Origin: Streptomyces sp. NBC_00286 | Lineage (GTDB): Bacteria > Actinomycetota > Actinomycetes > Streptomycetales > Streptomycetaceae | DNA: 64,000 nucleotides | Direction of reading: 5' to 3' | NCBI RefSeq assembly: GCF_036173125.1 | Contig: NZ_CP108054.1 | Location: forward strand, 4,774,001-4,838,000 | Shown: positions 16,504-24,015 of the stretch, one piece after another | How the letters are laid out: every line of letters starts with the position of its first letter | Position numbering within the stretch: position 1 is the stretch's first letter | Notes under the pieces: model-generated | The model's input: only the letters and a program-made list of their open reading frames with translations | Databases searched by the model: none | Told to the model about the DNA's origin: nothing | Program-made: the position numbers and the translations under genes

Positions 16504-16640
16504 TCAATCCTCTGTGTCGCCGGTGTGGTCACGGTAGAGCTGCTCAGCCAGAGGAACGTTGCCTCGGTACCAGCGCTCCCAGTTCCCCGCTTTGTCGCCT
16601 CCAAGGAGCGACATGGCGCTGAGACATACATGTCGCGCCT
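16504..16640 (-). pseudogene. C-terminal fragment of a RelE/HigB-type toxin
   Basis: LLGGDKAGNWERWYRGNVPL then AEQLYRDHTGDTED and stop is the conserved end of a RelE/HigB-like toxin family in actinobacteria (GGDKxGxWxxWY then IPxAExLYxxH). Nothing upstream in frame resembles the first two thirds, so only about 40 residues survive. Position before a well-spaced ATG suggests an original toxin-antitoxin pair, now lost. Confidence 0.55.
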
Positions 16641-16864
16641 GTACCTCGTTCGCGTTGCAACGCCGACGCCTGGACGGCCAAACGGCCGCACCGGGAACAG
16701 CCGGTCGGGCCGGCACGGTTACCTCGACCGAGGGACCGGCCCCACACGGGCGGGGAACACGGAGACCACAAGGTCGTCCGCCCCACCAGGGTTCGGGCCC
16801 CAGGATCGCGAAACGCCCGACGTGCACTCGGACCAATAAGTATTTCCGCAGGAGGACTGTTTTC

Positions 16865-17698
16865 ATGACTGACCGGCCCTTGACGCTCATGGCAGTACAC
16901 GCCCACCCCGACGACGAGGCCACCGGAACCGGAGGTGTCCTCGCGCGGTACGCGGCGGAAGGCATTCGCACGGTTCTCGTGACGTGTACCGACGGCGGTT
17001 GCGGTGACGGTCCGGGGGGTGTCAAGCCGGGCGATCCCGGACATGATCCGGCGGCGGTCGCCTTGATGCGCCGTCAAGAACTTGAGGCGAGCTGCGACGT
17101 CCTGAAGGTCAGCGATCTGGAGATGCTGGACTATGCCGACTCCGGGATGATGGGCTGGCCGAGCAACGACGCCCCCGGATCCTTCTGGCAGACCTCCGTG
17201 CAGGGAGGCGCGGCACGACTCGCGGAACTCATGCGGCACTACCGTCCTGATGTGGTCGTCACCTACGACGAGAATGGCTTCTACGGTCACCCCGACCACA
17301 TTCAGGCCCATCGCATCACGATGGCGGCGCTGGAGATGACCGAGCTGACACCGAAGGTGTACTGGACGACGATGCCCCGCTCGATGATGCAGCGGTTCGG
17401 CGAGATCATGCGCGAGTTTCATCCGGACATGCCGGAGCCGGATCCTGCCGAGGCCGCCGCGATGGCCGAGATCGGGCTCCCCGACGATGAGATCACCACG
17501 TGGGTGGACACCACGGCGTTCAGCGGTCAGAAGTTCGACGCGTTGGCCGCGCACTCCAGTCAGGGCGAGAACATCTTCTTCCTCAAGATGGGCAAGGAGA
17601 GGTTCGGCGAGTTGATGGGCATGGAGACCTTCGTACGTGTCCAGGACGCCACCGGCGCGACCGTACCCGAGAACGATCTCTTCGCCGGACTGCGCTGA
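16865..17698 (+). CDS. PIG-L family deacetylase (MshB/Mca-like)
   Basis: The 277-residue protein has the metal site AVHAHPDDEATGTGG (HPDDE motif: His, Asp, Asp) near the N-terminus, VTCTDGGCGDG in the active-site loop and FYGHPDHIQAH for the third ligand. TYDENGFYGHPDHI is typical of the MshB/Mca branch, which cleaves N-acetyl or amide bonds on glucosaminyl-inositol thiols. Because other LmbE enzymes act on antibiotics or glycolipids, the substrate is open. AGGAGGA lies 8 bp before ATG 16865. It stands alone. Confidence 0.85.
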   Translation: MTDRPLTLMAVHAHPDDEATGTGGVLARYAAEGIRTVLVTCTDGGCGDGPGGVKPGDPGHDPAAVALMRRQELEASCDVLKVSDLEMLDYADSGMMGWPSNDAPGSFWQTSVQGGAARLAELMRHYRPDVVVTYDENGFYGHPDHIQAHRITMAALEMTELTPKVYWTTMPRSMMQRFGEIMREFHPDMPEPDPAEAAAMAEIGLPDDEITTWVDTTAFSGQKFDALAAHSSQGENIFFLKMGKERFGELMGMETFVRVQDATGATVPENDLFAGLR

Positions 17699-17754
17699 TC
17701 CGCCCGTCCGGCCGGCCGGGAAAGCGCATCGACCGCACGGCACGATCGAGCGGG

Positions 17755-18135
17755 TCACACATCCGGAGGCTTGTCAGTGAGTTCCGCTCCGGCAGCCGGC
17801 GTCCATGCCCTTTCCGGGGGTGTCCTGGTTGATACGGGTGGGCCGCTGCCCGGGGTCGATCCCTGCCGGACCTCCGCACCAGACCGAGACCTCGCCCCGA
17901 CATGACCGCCCAGCTTCTCGGCGGTCGGGGTGTCGGTGTCGCCGAGGACGAGATCGCCGTACCCGTCGCCGTCGAAGTCGCCCTTCGCGCCGGTGGTGCC
18001 GTCGGCACCGCCGAGTTCCGTGCGGACGTACCGGCCTTGCTGCCTACCGGCCCGCGAGCATGATGCCTCGCCTGCGGCACGGTGGCCGCCACGACGAGAG
18101 CGGCGGTGAGCAGTGTGAAGGATCGTGCGCGCAGG
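17755..18135 (-). pseudogene. decayed FG-GAP repeat protein
   Basis: On the minus strand one frame from about 18135 gives a signal-peptide-like start (LRARSFTLLTAALVVAATVP). Another frame carries a clear FG-GAP repeat: GDFDGDGYGDLVLGDTD and TPTAEKLGGHVG. The signal and the repeat are out of frame, and only one repeat remains. It probably derives from duplication of the FG-GAP gene upstream followed by decay. Confidence 0.55.
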
Positions 18136-18156
18136 GCGGCTCCTTCCGACGCGGAT

Positions 18157-18187
18157 ACGGGCCCGCCCGTGAGCCGGGCGGGCCCGT
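18157..18187 (-). terminator. hairpin terminator of the FG-GAP gene
   Basis: A perfect 13-bp stem (18157-18169 with 18175-18187, loop TGAGC) lies 15 bp beyond the stop of the minus-strand FG-GAP gene. Confidence 0.75.
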
Positions 18188-18202
18188 CGAGGAGTGGTCG
18201 GG

Positions 18203-19657
18203 TCAGTCGGCGAAGTTGTGGCCGAACTGCGGGGAGCCGCTGGCCGAGATGCCGACGGTGGAGGTGTAGATGCCGCTGGAGGCGGACAGTGTGCCGTCGG
18301 CGCCGGAGCGCAGGGCGTAGACGGCGCCGTTGCCGCCGTTCTCGCCCAGCGCACCGACGATCACGTCGGCGCGGCCGTCGGCGTCGAGGTCGGTGAGGCG
18401 GACGTCGGAGCCGAAGAAGTCGTTCGTCTCGTTGGAGTTGGGTACGCCCGGGGTGTCCTGGCTGAGGAACCTCGCGCCCTGGCCGGTGATGCCGGAGCCG
18501 TCGGCCGCGCCGTACAGGACGGTGACCGCACCGGTGTCGGCGACGCCCGCGAGGTTCTCGCCCGGGGCGCCGACGACCAGGTCGAGGTGGCCGTCGCCGT
18601 TGATGTCGCCGAGGTCGATCTCGTCGGCGAAGGAGTCGCCGGTCTCGCTCGCGCCCGGGACACCCGAGCTGTCCTGGGTGAACGTCTGGGTGTCGCCGTA
18701 GGCGGGGCCGTCGGCGGTGCCGTGCACGATGTGCGCCGTGCCGCCCTTGTTGGCGCCCGCGACGCCCTCATCCCAGCGGAGGCCGATGACGATGTCGCCG
18801 TAGCCGTCCTCGTCCGTGTCACCGATGTCGGTGATGATGCCGGCGGGCAGCCTCTGGGCGCCGTTTCCGGTGGCGCCGCTCGCGCCGCCGGGCAGCCAGT
18901 AGTTGGCGTTGTAGTCGTCGTCGGTGGCGTAGCCGTTGACGATCAGGTCGTCGGTGCCGTCGCCGTTGATGTCGCCGGAGTGCAGGTGGAGCGGGCCGCC
19001 GCCGTCGGCGGCACCGGCGTAGATGGCTGCCTGCGCGGTGTAGCGGCCCCCCGTGCTGCCTTTGGTGCGGCCGAAGCCGCCACGGTGGATGTCGATGGTC
19101 GAGCCACTGGAGCCGAGGGCGATGTCGTCCTTGCCGTCGCCGTCGAAGTCACCGGCCTCAAGGGTGCGGCCGAAGAAGTCGTGCTTGGTCGGGCGCGGGT
19201 CGGTGAGGGTGGTGCCGCCCTTCAGACCGGTCGCCGAGCCCCACAGGATCACCGCGGTGCCGCCGTCGGTGTCCCCGCTGACGTCCTCGCCCGGGGCGCC
19301 CACGGCCAGGTCGTCGTAGCCGTCGCCGTCGAAGTCGCCGTACGCGGTGTCGGCTCCGAAGTAGTCGCCCTGCTCGGCGGTGCCCGGGACGCCGGTGGTG
19401 TTCTGGCTGATGGTGGCGTAGCGGTTGCCGGAGGCGCCACCGTAGACGACCGTGACCGTTCCGGCTCCGGACCGGCCGTTCACGTAGGCGGGCCCGGCGG
19501 AGACGGCCACGTCACCGTAGCCGTCGGCATTGAAGTCGGCCTGGGCGATGGCCGGGTGGTCGGCAGCCGACGCCGTTCCCGTGGCGGTCACGGCCAGTCC
19601 GCCCGTGAGGGCGGCAACCGCGGCGACGGCCACAGCGGTACGGGTGCGCTTGTGCAT
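18203..19657 (-). CDS. secreted FG-GAP (integrin-alpha-like) repeat protein
   Basis: The 484-residue protein has a Sec signal peptide (MHKRTRTAVAVAAVAALTGG then ATGTASA, cleavage near residue 31). Six or seven FG-GAP blades follow, each with a calcium-loop motif such as DFNADGYGDVAV, DFDGDGYDDLAV, DFDGDGKDDIAL, DINGDGTDDLIV, DTDEDGYGDIVI, DINGDGHLDLVV and DLDADGRADVIV. These should form an extracellular beta-propeller that binds calcium and perhaps a polysaccharide or surface ligand. No catalytic domain or cell-wall sorting signal is seen. It has its own terminator, and a degraded relative lies downstream. Confidence 0.85.
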   Translation of the reverse strand: MHKRTRTAVAVAAVAALTGGLAVTATGTASAADHPAIAQADFNADGYGDVAVSAGPAYVNGRSGAGTVTVVYGGASGNRYATISQNTTGVPGTAEQGDYFGADTAYGDFDGDGYDDLAVGAPGEDVSGDTDGGTAVILWGSATGLKGGTTLTDPRPTKHDFFGRTLEAGDFDGDGKDDIALGSSGSTIDIHRGGFGRTKGSTGGRYTAQAAIYAGAADGGGPLHLHSGDINGDGTDDLIVNGYATDDDYNANYWLPGGASGATGNGAQRLPAGIITDIGDTDEDGYGDIVIGLRWDEGVAGANKGGTAHIVHGTADGPAYGDTQTFTQDSSGVPGASETGDSFADEIDLGDINGDGHLDLVVGAPGENLAGVADTGAVTVLYGAADGSGITGQGARFLSQDTPGVPNSNETNDFFGSDVRLTDLDADGRADVIVGALGENGGNGAVYALRSGADGTLSASSGIYTSTVGISASGSPQFGHNFAD

Positions 19658-20127
19658 ACGGATTCTCCTGCGGCAGGCGGGGGAGCCTGGCGGGCATCCC
19701 CTCGACGAAGCGACACACCATCCGCATTCGCCTGGAATTTCCCTGGGCTTTGCGAACAGTTGGCGTTCAGGAGACTCGGAGTGAGGGCCGAGGGTTGCAC
19801 GTGAATTTCGGGAATCTGCGGGGCACCACGCGGGAGAGGGGCAACGCAGAACGGGCGGGCGGACCCGGCCGTCGCGGAGCGCAGGGCCCAGGAGCCTCGC
19901 GTATCAGCGCGGCAGCGCGATGCCGAACGTGCCGCCGTCGCTGCCCGCCGCCCACCCCAGCTCGGATTCGGCACTGGGACTTCGGCACCGGGATACCCGC
20001 GTGGAAGTGGCAGGTCGTCGGGCAGCACCCGGAACACCGCGTGGCGGCCCAGCAGGCATACGGCGCGGGCGTCGCGGCGGTCGAGGGGTTCACGGGCTCG
20101 AGCAGTGCATACGTCAGGTTGATGTCC
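19658..20127. other. intergenic region
   Basis: No supported gene. It contains the promoter region of the FG-GAP gene (19658-19780). Several long open frames read as Arg/Pro-rich noise on both strands. Confidence 0.4.
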
Positions 20128-20262
20128 TCAGACGCCGGCCTGATCCAGGGCATTCTGCAGGAACTGTTCGCAGCCCGCGCCGGTGTACGTGGCGCCTGAC
20201 ACCGTGTCGATGTTCGCGCTCTGCGCCGCCGGGGTCTCCTGAGCGAGCTTGGCGATGGCTGT
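20128..20262 (-). pseudogene. C-terminal fragment of an FMN-binding-domain protein
   Basis: AIAKLAQETPAAQSANIDTV followed by SGATYTGAGCEQFLQNALDQ and AGV-stop is the end of the FMN_bind domain. The SGATYT motif holds the Thr that is covalently flavinylated in exported members. The rest of the domain and the signal sequence are missing upstream. Only about 45 residues remain, so it is a relic. Confidence 0.6.
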
Positions 20263-20417
20263 GGAGGAGTGGAGGAGATGTCCCTCCTCCGCGCCGTCCC
20301 GTCAGGAGACTGGACGGCCGTCGCCCCGGCTCTCTTCGACGGCGTGCCCCCGGCACCGCGCCGCAGCGGGCGCCGTCCACAGGCGAGCGTGCGTCGGAGT
20401 TCCACCGGGGCGGGGCT

Positions 20418-20909
20418 TCAGGCGACGATCTGTTCGGCCTCGATCCTGCCCACCGCCTGACGGACCGCGTGCACGACGTCCCAGAAGACCTGCGTCGTGG
20501 TGTTCTTGCGGCCCGCCCGGGTGTTGGTGCCGAACATGACGGTACGCAGCGGCGTGGTGATCTCCAGTTGGGCGCCCTGGCCGAGCAGTGTGCGGTTCAT
20601 GATGTTGGCCGGGTTCACCCCGCCCAGTCCTTCGCTGCCGGAGGCGTCCTCGGCCTGGATGCCGACTGCTGCGAGGCTCTCCATCAGATATTGCTTCAGC
20701 GTGGTGTTGAGTCCGCCGACCAACACCGCCTGGGTGCCGTCCGGGAGGCCGGCCCGAGACGTGGTGCAGCCGTGCAGGGAGACCACGTTGAGGGCGCCCG
20801 CGCACAGCGAGCGGGCAATCCGGTCGTCGCAATGGGTGGAGGTGACGCTCCTCCCGGGCTGCGTCCCCGAGGTTTGACCGAGTACCGGCGAAAGAAGGCC
20901 GCTTGGCAC
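20418..20909 (-). pseudogene. poly-gamma-glutamate hydrolase-like protein, N-terminus lost
   Basis: The 163-codon frame carries the C-terminal two thirds of a zinc-dependent poly-gamma-glutamate hydrolase-like protein (also called phage-related replication protein). It has HGCTTSRAGLPDGTQAVLVG, VNPANIMNRTLLGQGAQLEI and TTPLRTVMFGTNTRAG. The N-terminal metal-binding part and secretion signal normally found ahead of this region are absent, and the first 25 residues do not fit the family. Likely a 5'-truncated relic. Confidence 0.6.
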
Positions 20910-20932
20910 AGGGCAGCCGCACGCGCTACATT

Positions 20933-20961
20933 TTGGTCAGTCGCCCAATACGATCGACCAA
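20933..20961. promoter_or_regulatory. operator of the TetR/monooxygenase operon
   Basis: TTGGTCAGTCG and CGATCGACCAA form an inverted repeat (9 of 11 positions) with a 7-bp centre. It lies directly before the AGGAGAGG ribosome-binding site of the TetR gene. A TetR dimer bound here would block transcription of its own operon. Confidence 0.6.
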
Positions 20962-20970
20962 GGAGAGGGA

Positions 20971-21555
20971 ATGCCCGGTCGGACCAGCGCCGAACGCGGC
21001 CGGAATGTACGCGCGCAGCTGCTGGCGGCCGCCAGGGAGCTCATCGGCGAAGTCGGCTGGAACGCCGTGAGCACACGAGTCCTGGCCGAGCGAGCCGGTG
21101 TGCGTTCCGGACTCGTGCACTACCACTTCGAGTCGCTCCAGGCGCTGCTGCGCCAGGCCGCACTGGAAGAGATGAGCCACATGCTCGACGCCACCGCCTC
21201 ACTCCTCGTCGAGGCGGCGAGCCCCGCCGACGGCGTCGAGGCGGTGCTGTACGAACTCGACCAGCACAACGGCGCCGACCCCGCATCTCTGCTGTTCACC
21301 GAGGCGTACCTCGCCGCCACACGCGATGCCCGGCTGCACGAGCGCATGAGCGAACTCATGACCGGCTTCCGCACCTCCCTCGCCGCGGCACTGGCCCGCT
21401 CGGGGCACCGCACCCCGGAGCACGCGGCGAGCGTGATCATGGCTGTCTTCGACGGCTTCGTACTCCACAAAGGTCTTGACCCGGAACTGTCGGCCGCTCG
21501 TATCGCCCCGCTCCTGCGCCGACTCACCAGCACCGACCAGAACGGAGCAGACTGA
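20971..21555 (+). CDS. TetR-family repressor
   Basis: The 194-residue protein has an N-terminal TetR helix-turn-helix (about residues 12-58; VSTRVLAERAGVRSGLVHYH then FESLQALL). A helical ligand-binding and dimerisation domain follows. AGGAGAGG precedes ATG 20971. Its stop overlaps the start of the FAD monooxygenase gene by one base (TGATG), so they are one coupled operon. An inverted repeat over the ribosome-binding region indicates autoregulation. The ligand is probably a substrate of the monooxygenase (inference). Confidence 0.85.
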   Translation: MPGRTSAERGRNVRAQLLAAARELIGEVGWNAVSTRVLAERAGVRSGLVHYHFESLQALLRQAALEEMSHMLDATASLLVEAASPADGVEAVLYELDQHNGADPASLLFTEAYLAATRDARLHERMSELMTGFRTSLAAALARSGHRTPEHAASVIMAVFDGFVLHKGLDPELSAARIAPLLRRLTSTDQNGAD

Positions 21556-22721
21556 TGAAAGCCGTCATCTGCGGTGCCGGCATCGCCGGCCTGGCCCTGG
21601 CCCACCGCCTGCGTCACCACGGGTGGGAGGTCCACGTCGTCGACCGCGCACCCGGGCCGCGCACCCAGGGGTACATGATCGACTTCTTCGGCCCCGGATA
21701 CGAGGCCCTGACCGCGATGGGCCTGCAAGCGCGGCTACGGGAACTCGCCAGCCCTGTCGAAGAGCTCCGCTACATCGACGGCCGTGGCCGCGTGACCGTC
21801 AGCGTCGACTACGCCCTCTTTTCGAAGGCACTGAACGGCGAGATCGTCAGCATCATGCGCCCGGAGCTCGAACGCCTGCTCCGTGAGCGCGTCACCGATG
21901 AGATCGACCTCCGCTACGGCACCACCGTCGACCGGATCGACGACGACAAGGTCACGCTCTCCGACGGCACCGCGCTCGACGCCGATCTGATCGTGGGCGC
22001 GGACGGCGTGCACTCCCGCGTCCGCTCACTGGCCTTCGGTCCCGAACGCGGATACCTCCGGTACCTCGGCTTGCAGACCGGCGCCTTCGTCTTCACGGAT
22101 CCAGAGGTCTTCGAGCAGGTCAGCGGCCGGTTCATACTCACCGAAACCCTCAACCGCCAGATGGGCTTCTACGGGCTCGGGGAAGGCCGCGTCGCGGTTT
22201 TCGCCGTGCGCCGCAGCACCGACCCGAAGCTGCCCGATGACCCGCGCGAAGAACTGCGTCGCGCATACACCGGCATGGGCTACCTGGCACAGCGCGCCCT
22301 GGAGCGATGCCCGCCTCCCGAGGAGATCTACTACGACCAGGTCGCCCAGACCGACATGCCGCGCTGGACCGACGGGCGGGTGGCGCTGGTCGGCGACGCC
22401 GCCCACGCGGTCTCGCTCATCGCCGGACAAGGCGCGTCCCTCGGCATCGCGGGGGCCTACGTGCTGGCCGAACGGCTGCACGCGGCGCCCTCGGTTCCCG
22501 AAGCGCTCGCCGACTACGAGCGGCGCTGGCGTCCGGTGGCGACCGAAGTCCAGCAGGCGGCCCGGGATCGCGTAACCGAGTGGTTCCTGCCGACCTCGTC
22601 GGCCAGACTCCTGTTGCGGCGCTGGGGGTTCCGCGCTATGCGCCTGCCCGGCCTCGACCGGCTGCTGATCGGCCCCTTGTTCCCGAAGAACCACCGGACC
22701 GTGGCCGAGCTGAGCGCCTGA
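21555..22721 (+). CDS. FAD-dependent monooxygenase
   Basis: The 388-residue group A flavin monooxygenase has GAGIAGLALAHRL (Rossmann GxGxxG) at the N-terminus, VGADGVHSRVR (the DG motif region) at about 137 and VALVGDAAHAVSLIAGQGAS (GD motif contacting FAD) at about 275. It is in the size range of TetX-like hydroxylases that act on aromatic or antibiotic substrates. Coupling to a TetR gene suggests inducible detoxification of a small molecule. No flavin reductase is adjacent; members of this group use NAD(P)H directly. Confidence 0.85.
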   Translation: MKAVICGAGIAGLALAHRLRHHGWEVHVVDRAPGPRTQGYMIDFFGPGYEALTAMGLQARLRELASPVEELRYIDGRGRVTVSVDYALFSKALNGEIVSIMRPELERLLRERVTDEIDLRYGTTVDRIDDDKVTLSDGTALDADLIVGADGVHSRVRSLAFGPERGYLRYLGLQTGAFVFTDPEVFEQVSGRFILTETLNRQMGFYGLGEGRVAVFAVRRSTDPKLPDDPREELRRAYTGMGYLAQRALERCPPPEEIYYDQVAQTDMPRWTDGRVALVGDAAHAVSLIAGQGASLGIAGAYVLAERLHAAPSVPEALADYERRWRPVATEVQQAARDRVTEWFLPTSSARLLLRRWGFRAMRLPGLDRLLIGPLFPKNHRTVAELSA

Positions 22722-23133
22722 CCGCGCGGCGGCACGAGCCAACACTCGAAGGGGATCAGGAGAGCAGGGCAGTATTCGGAGGCCCAGGCCACCCGTCTCC
22801 GGACAGCCAGTGAGGGCACCATAGCCGCAGCGGATCGAGCGGCGAACAGCGGGGAAGCACGGGGGTCGACGAAGCCACCCGCCAACAACCTCGCCCACCT
22901 GCATGCCCCGAGTGCCCGGGCGGCGGCACAGGACCGCAGAGGGAACACCACAGGCTGCTGACGGGACCGGATTCGCGCCAGAACGTTGACGTCGGGCTCG
23001 ACAGGCGCAGCGCCCGGGCCAGGGAGGTTTGGTCCGACCGCGCTCCGCGGGAAGCCGCCGAAGCAGGAGGAGAGCCCCGCCGGTGTAGAAGACGAACACG
23101 GCGGCGAAGCGGATCTGGATCGCCGTGGTCTCT
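22722..23133. other. intergenic region
   Basis: No supported gene lies between the convergent monooxygenase and membrane-protein genes. Positions 22843-22862 contain AACAGCGGGGAA followed by CACGG, closely similar to the repeat at 37091-37110, but no attachment core follows it. Confidence 0.4.
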
Positions 23134-24015
23134 TCAGGGGCAGTCGTACGTGAAGTGGGTGGTGACCGTGCGGTGGGTGGGGGACTGGATCCGTAGTTCG
23201 GCCCTTGCCGTGTAGTGGCCCTTGCCCTGGAAGGTCCACAGCAGGTGCAGACGTGCCTGTCTCTGGCCCCGGACCACCACTTCGTGCAGGACGCCCGAGG
23301 CGGTGCCGTCACTTCGGATCCAGCGGTAGGAGAGCGTGCCCGGCCGGCCGTTCGTGGCGACGAGGGCCACTATGTCCGCTGTGCCGTCGCATCCCAGAAC
23401 CGTCGGCCGGGCCGTGACCGCCGCCGTACGCACCGCGACGGAGGGCCCGAGGCGCTGCCAGGCGAGGAAGGCGATGACGGCGATCAGCACGAGCGCGGGC
23501 AGAGCGTGTCTTCGCAGACGTCGGCGCGGGGGCACGCGAGGCGGCGGCACGGCGGACAGCGTCCTGTGGGTACGGTGCGCGACGGCGGCTGTCACCCCCG
23601 GGCCGAAACGCAGCACAGTGCCTTCGGCACGGTCGGGCAGCGTCGGCGGCGGCGGCAGGATCCCCGTGGAGGGCGGCCCGCCCAAGGTGGTCCCCGGCTC
23701 GGGCCTCTGGATCCAGTGGCTGGCCAGCACCGTGGCGCTGTACTCGGCGTCGGCGGAGCCGAGTTCGTCGCCCGGGGCGTGTTCGGCGCTCGGGGCGTGT
23801 TCGTCGCTCGGGGCGTGTTCGTCGCTCGGGGCGTGTTCGTCGGTGGGGCCGAGGTGGAGGGTGGAGGTGTGGTCGTCGGTGGGGCCGAGGTGGAGGGTGG
23901 AAGTGTGGTCGTCGGCCGGGTCGAGCACCCGGGTTTCGTCGGCGGAGCCGAACACCTGGGTGGGCTCCCAGTCTTCGGCAGACGACGCGGGAGTGCGGTC
24001 GTTGTGAGCGCTCAT
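23134..24015 (-). CDS. membrane-anchored protein coupled to the Ser/Thr kinase
   Basis: The 293-residue protein has an acidic cytoplasmic N-terminus (about 1-165) with short tandem repeats (HTSTLHLGPTD twice, DEHAPS about four times). A basic stretch, one membrane helix (PALVLIAVIAFLAW, about 180) and an extracellular beta-rich domain ending WTFQGKGHYTARAEL ... FTYDCP follow. That domain resembles the extracellular end of the kinase upstream (HTFQGNGCYW). The ATG overlaps the kinase stop by 4 bases (ATGA). The Thr/Asp-rich N-terminus is a plausible kinase substrate (inference). Confidence 0.75.
   Translation of the reverse strand: MSAHNDRTPASSAEDWEPTQVFGSADETRVLDPADDHTSTLHLGPTDDHTSTLHLGPTDEHAPSDEHAPSDEHAPSAEHAPGDELGSADAEYSATVLASHWIQRPEPGTTLGGPPSTGILPPPPTLPDRAEGTVLRFGPGVTAAVAHRTHRTLSAVPPPRVPPRRRLRRHALPALVLIAVIAFLAWQRLGPSVAVRTAAVTARPTVLGCDGTADIVALVATNGRPGTLSYRWIRSDGTASGVLHEVVVRGQRQARLHLLWTFQGKGHYTARAELRIQSPTHRTVTTHFTYDCP
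23767..23910. repeat. in-frame tandem repeats, 4 x 18 bp and 2 x 36 bp
   Basis: Four 18-bp units (G(T/G)CGC(T/C)CGGGGCGTGTTC) at 23767-23838 encode the DEHAPS-type repeats. Two nearly identical 36-bp units at 23839-23910 encode the HTSTLHLGPTDD repeats. Both unit lengths are multiples of three, so length changes would keep the frame. Confidence 0.85.

Noticed and set aside
18194..19804. 536-codon plus-strand open frame opposite the FG-GAP gene
   Set aside because: Val/Gly-rich low-complexity antisense of the Asp/Gly repeats; the minus-strand protein has a signal peptide and calcium loops.
23767..23910. CRISPR array
   Set aside because: Repeats are adjacent without spacers, in frame, and encode peptide repeats.
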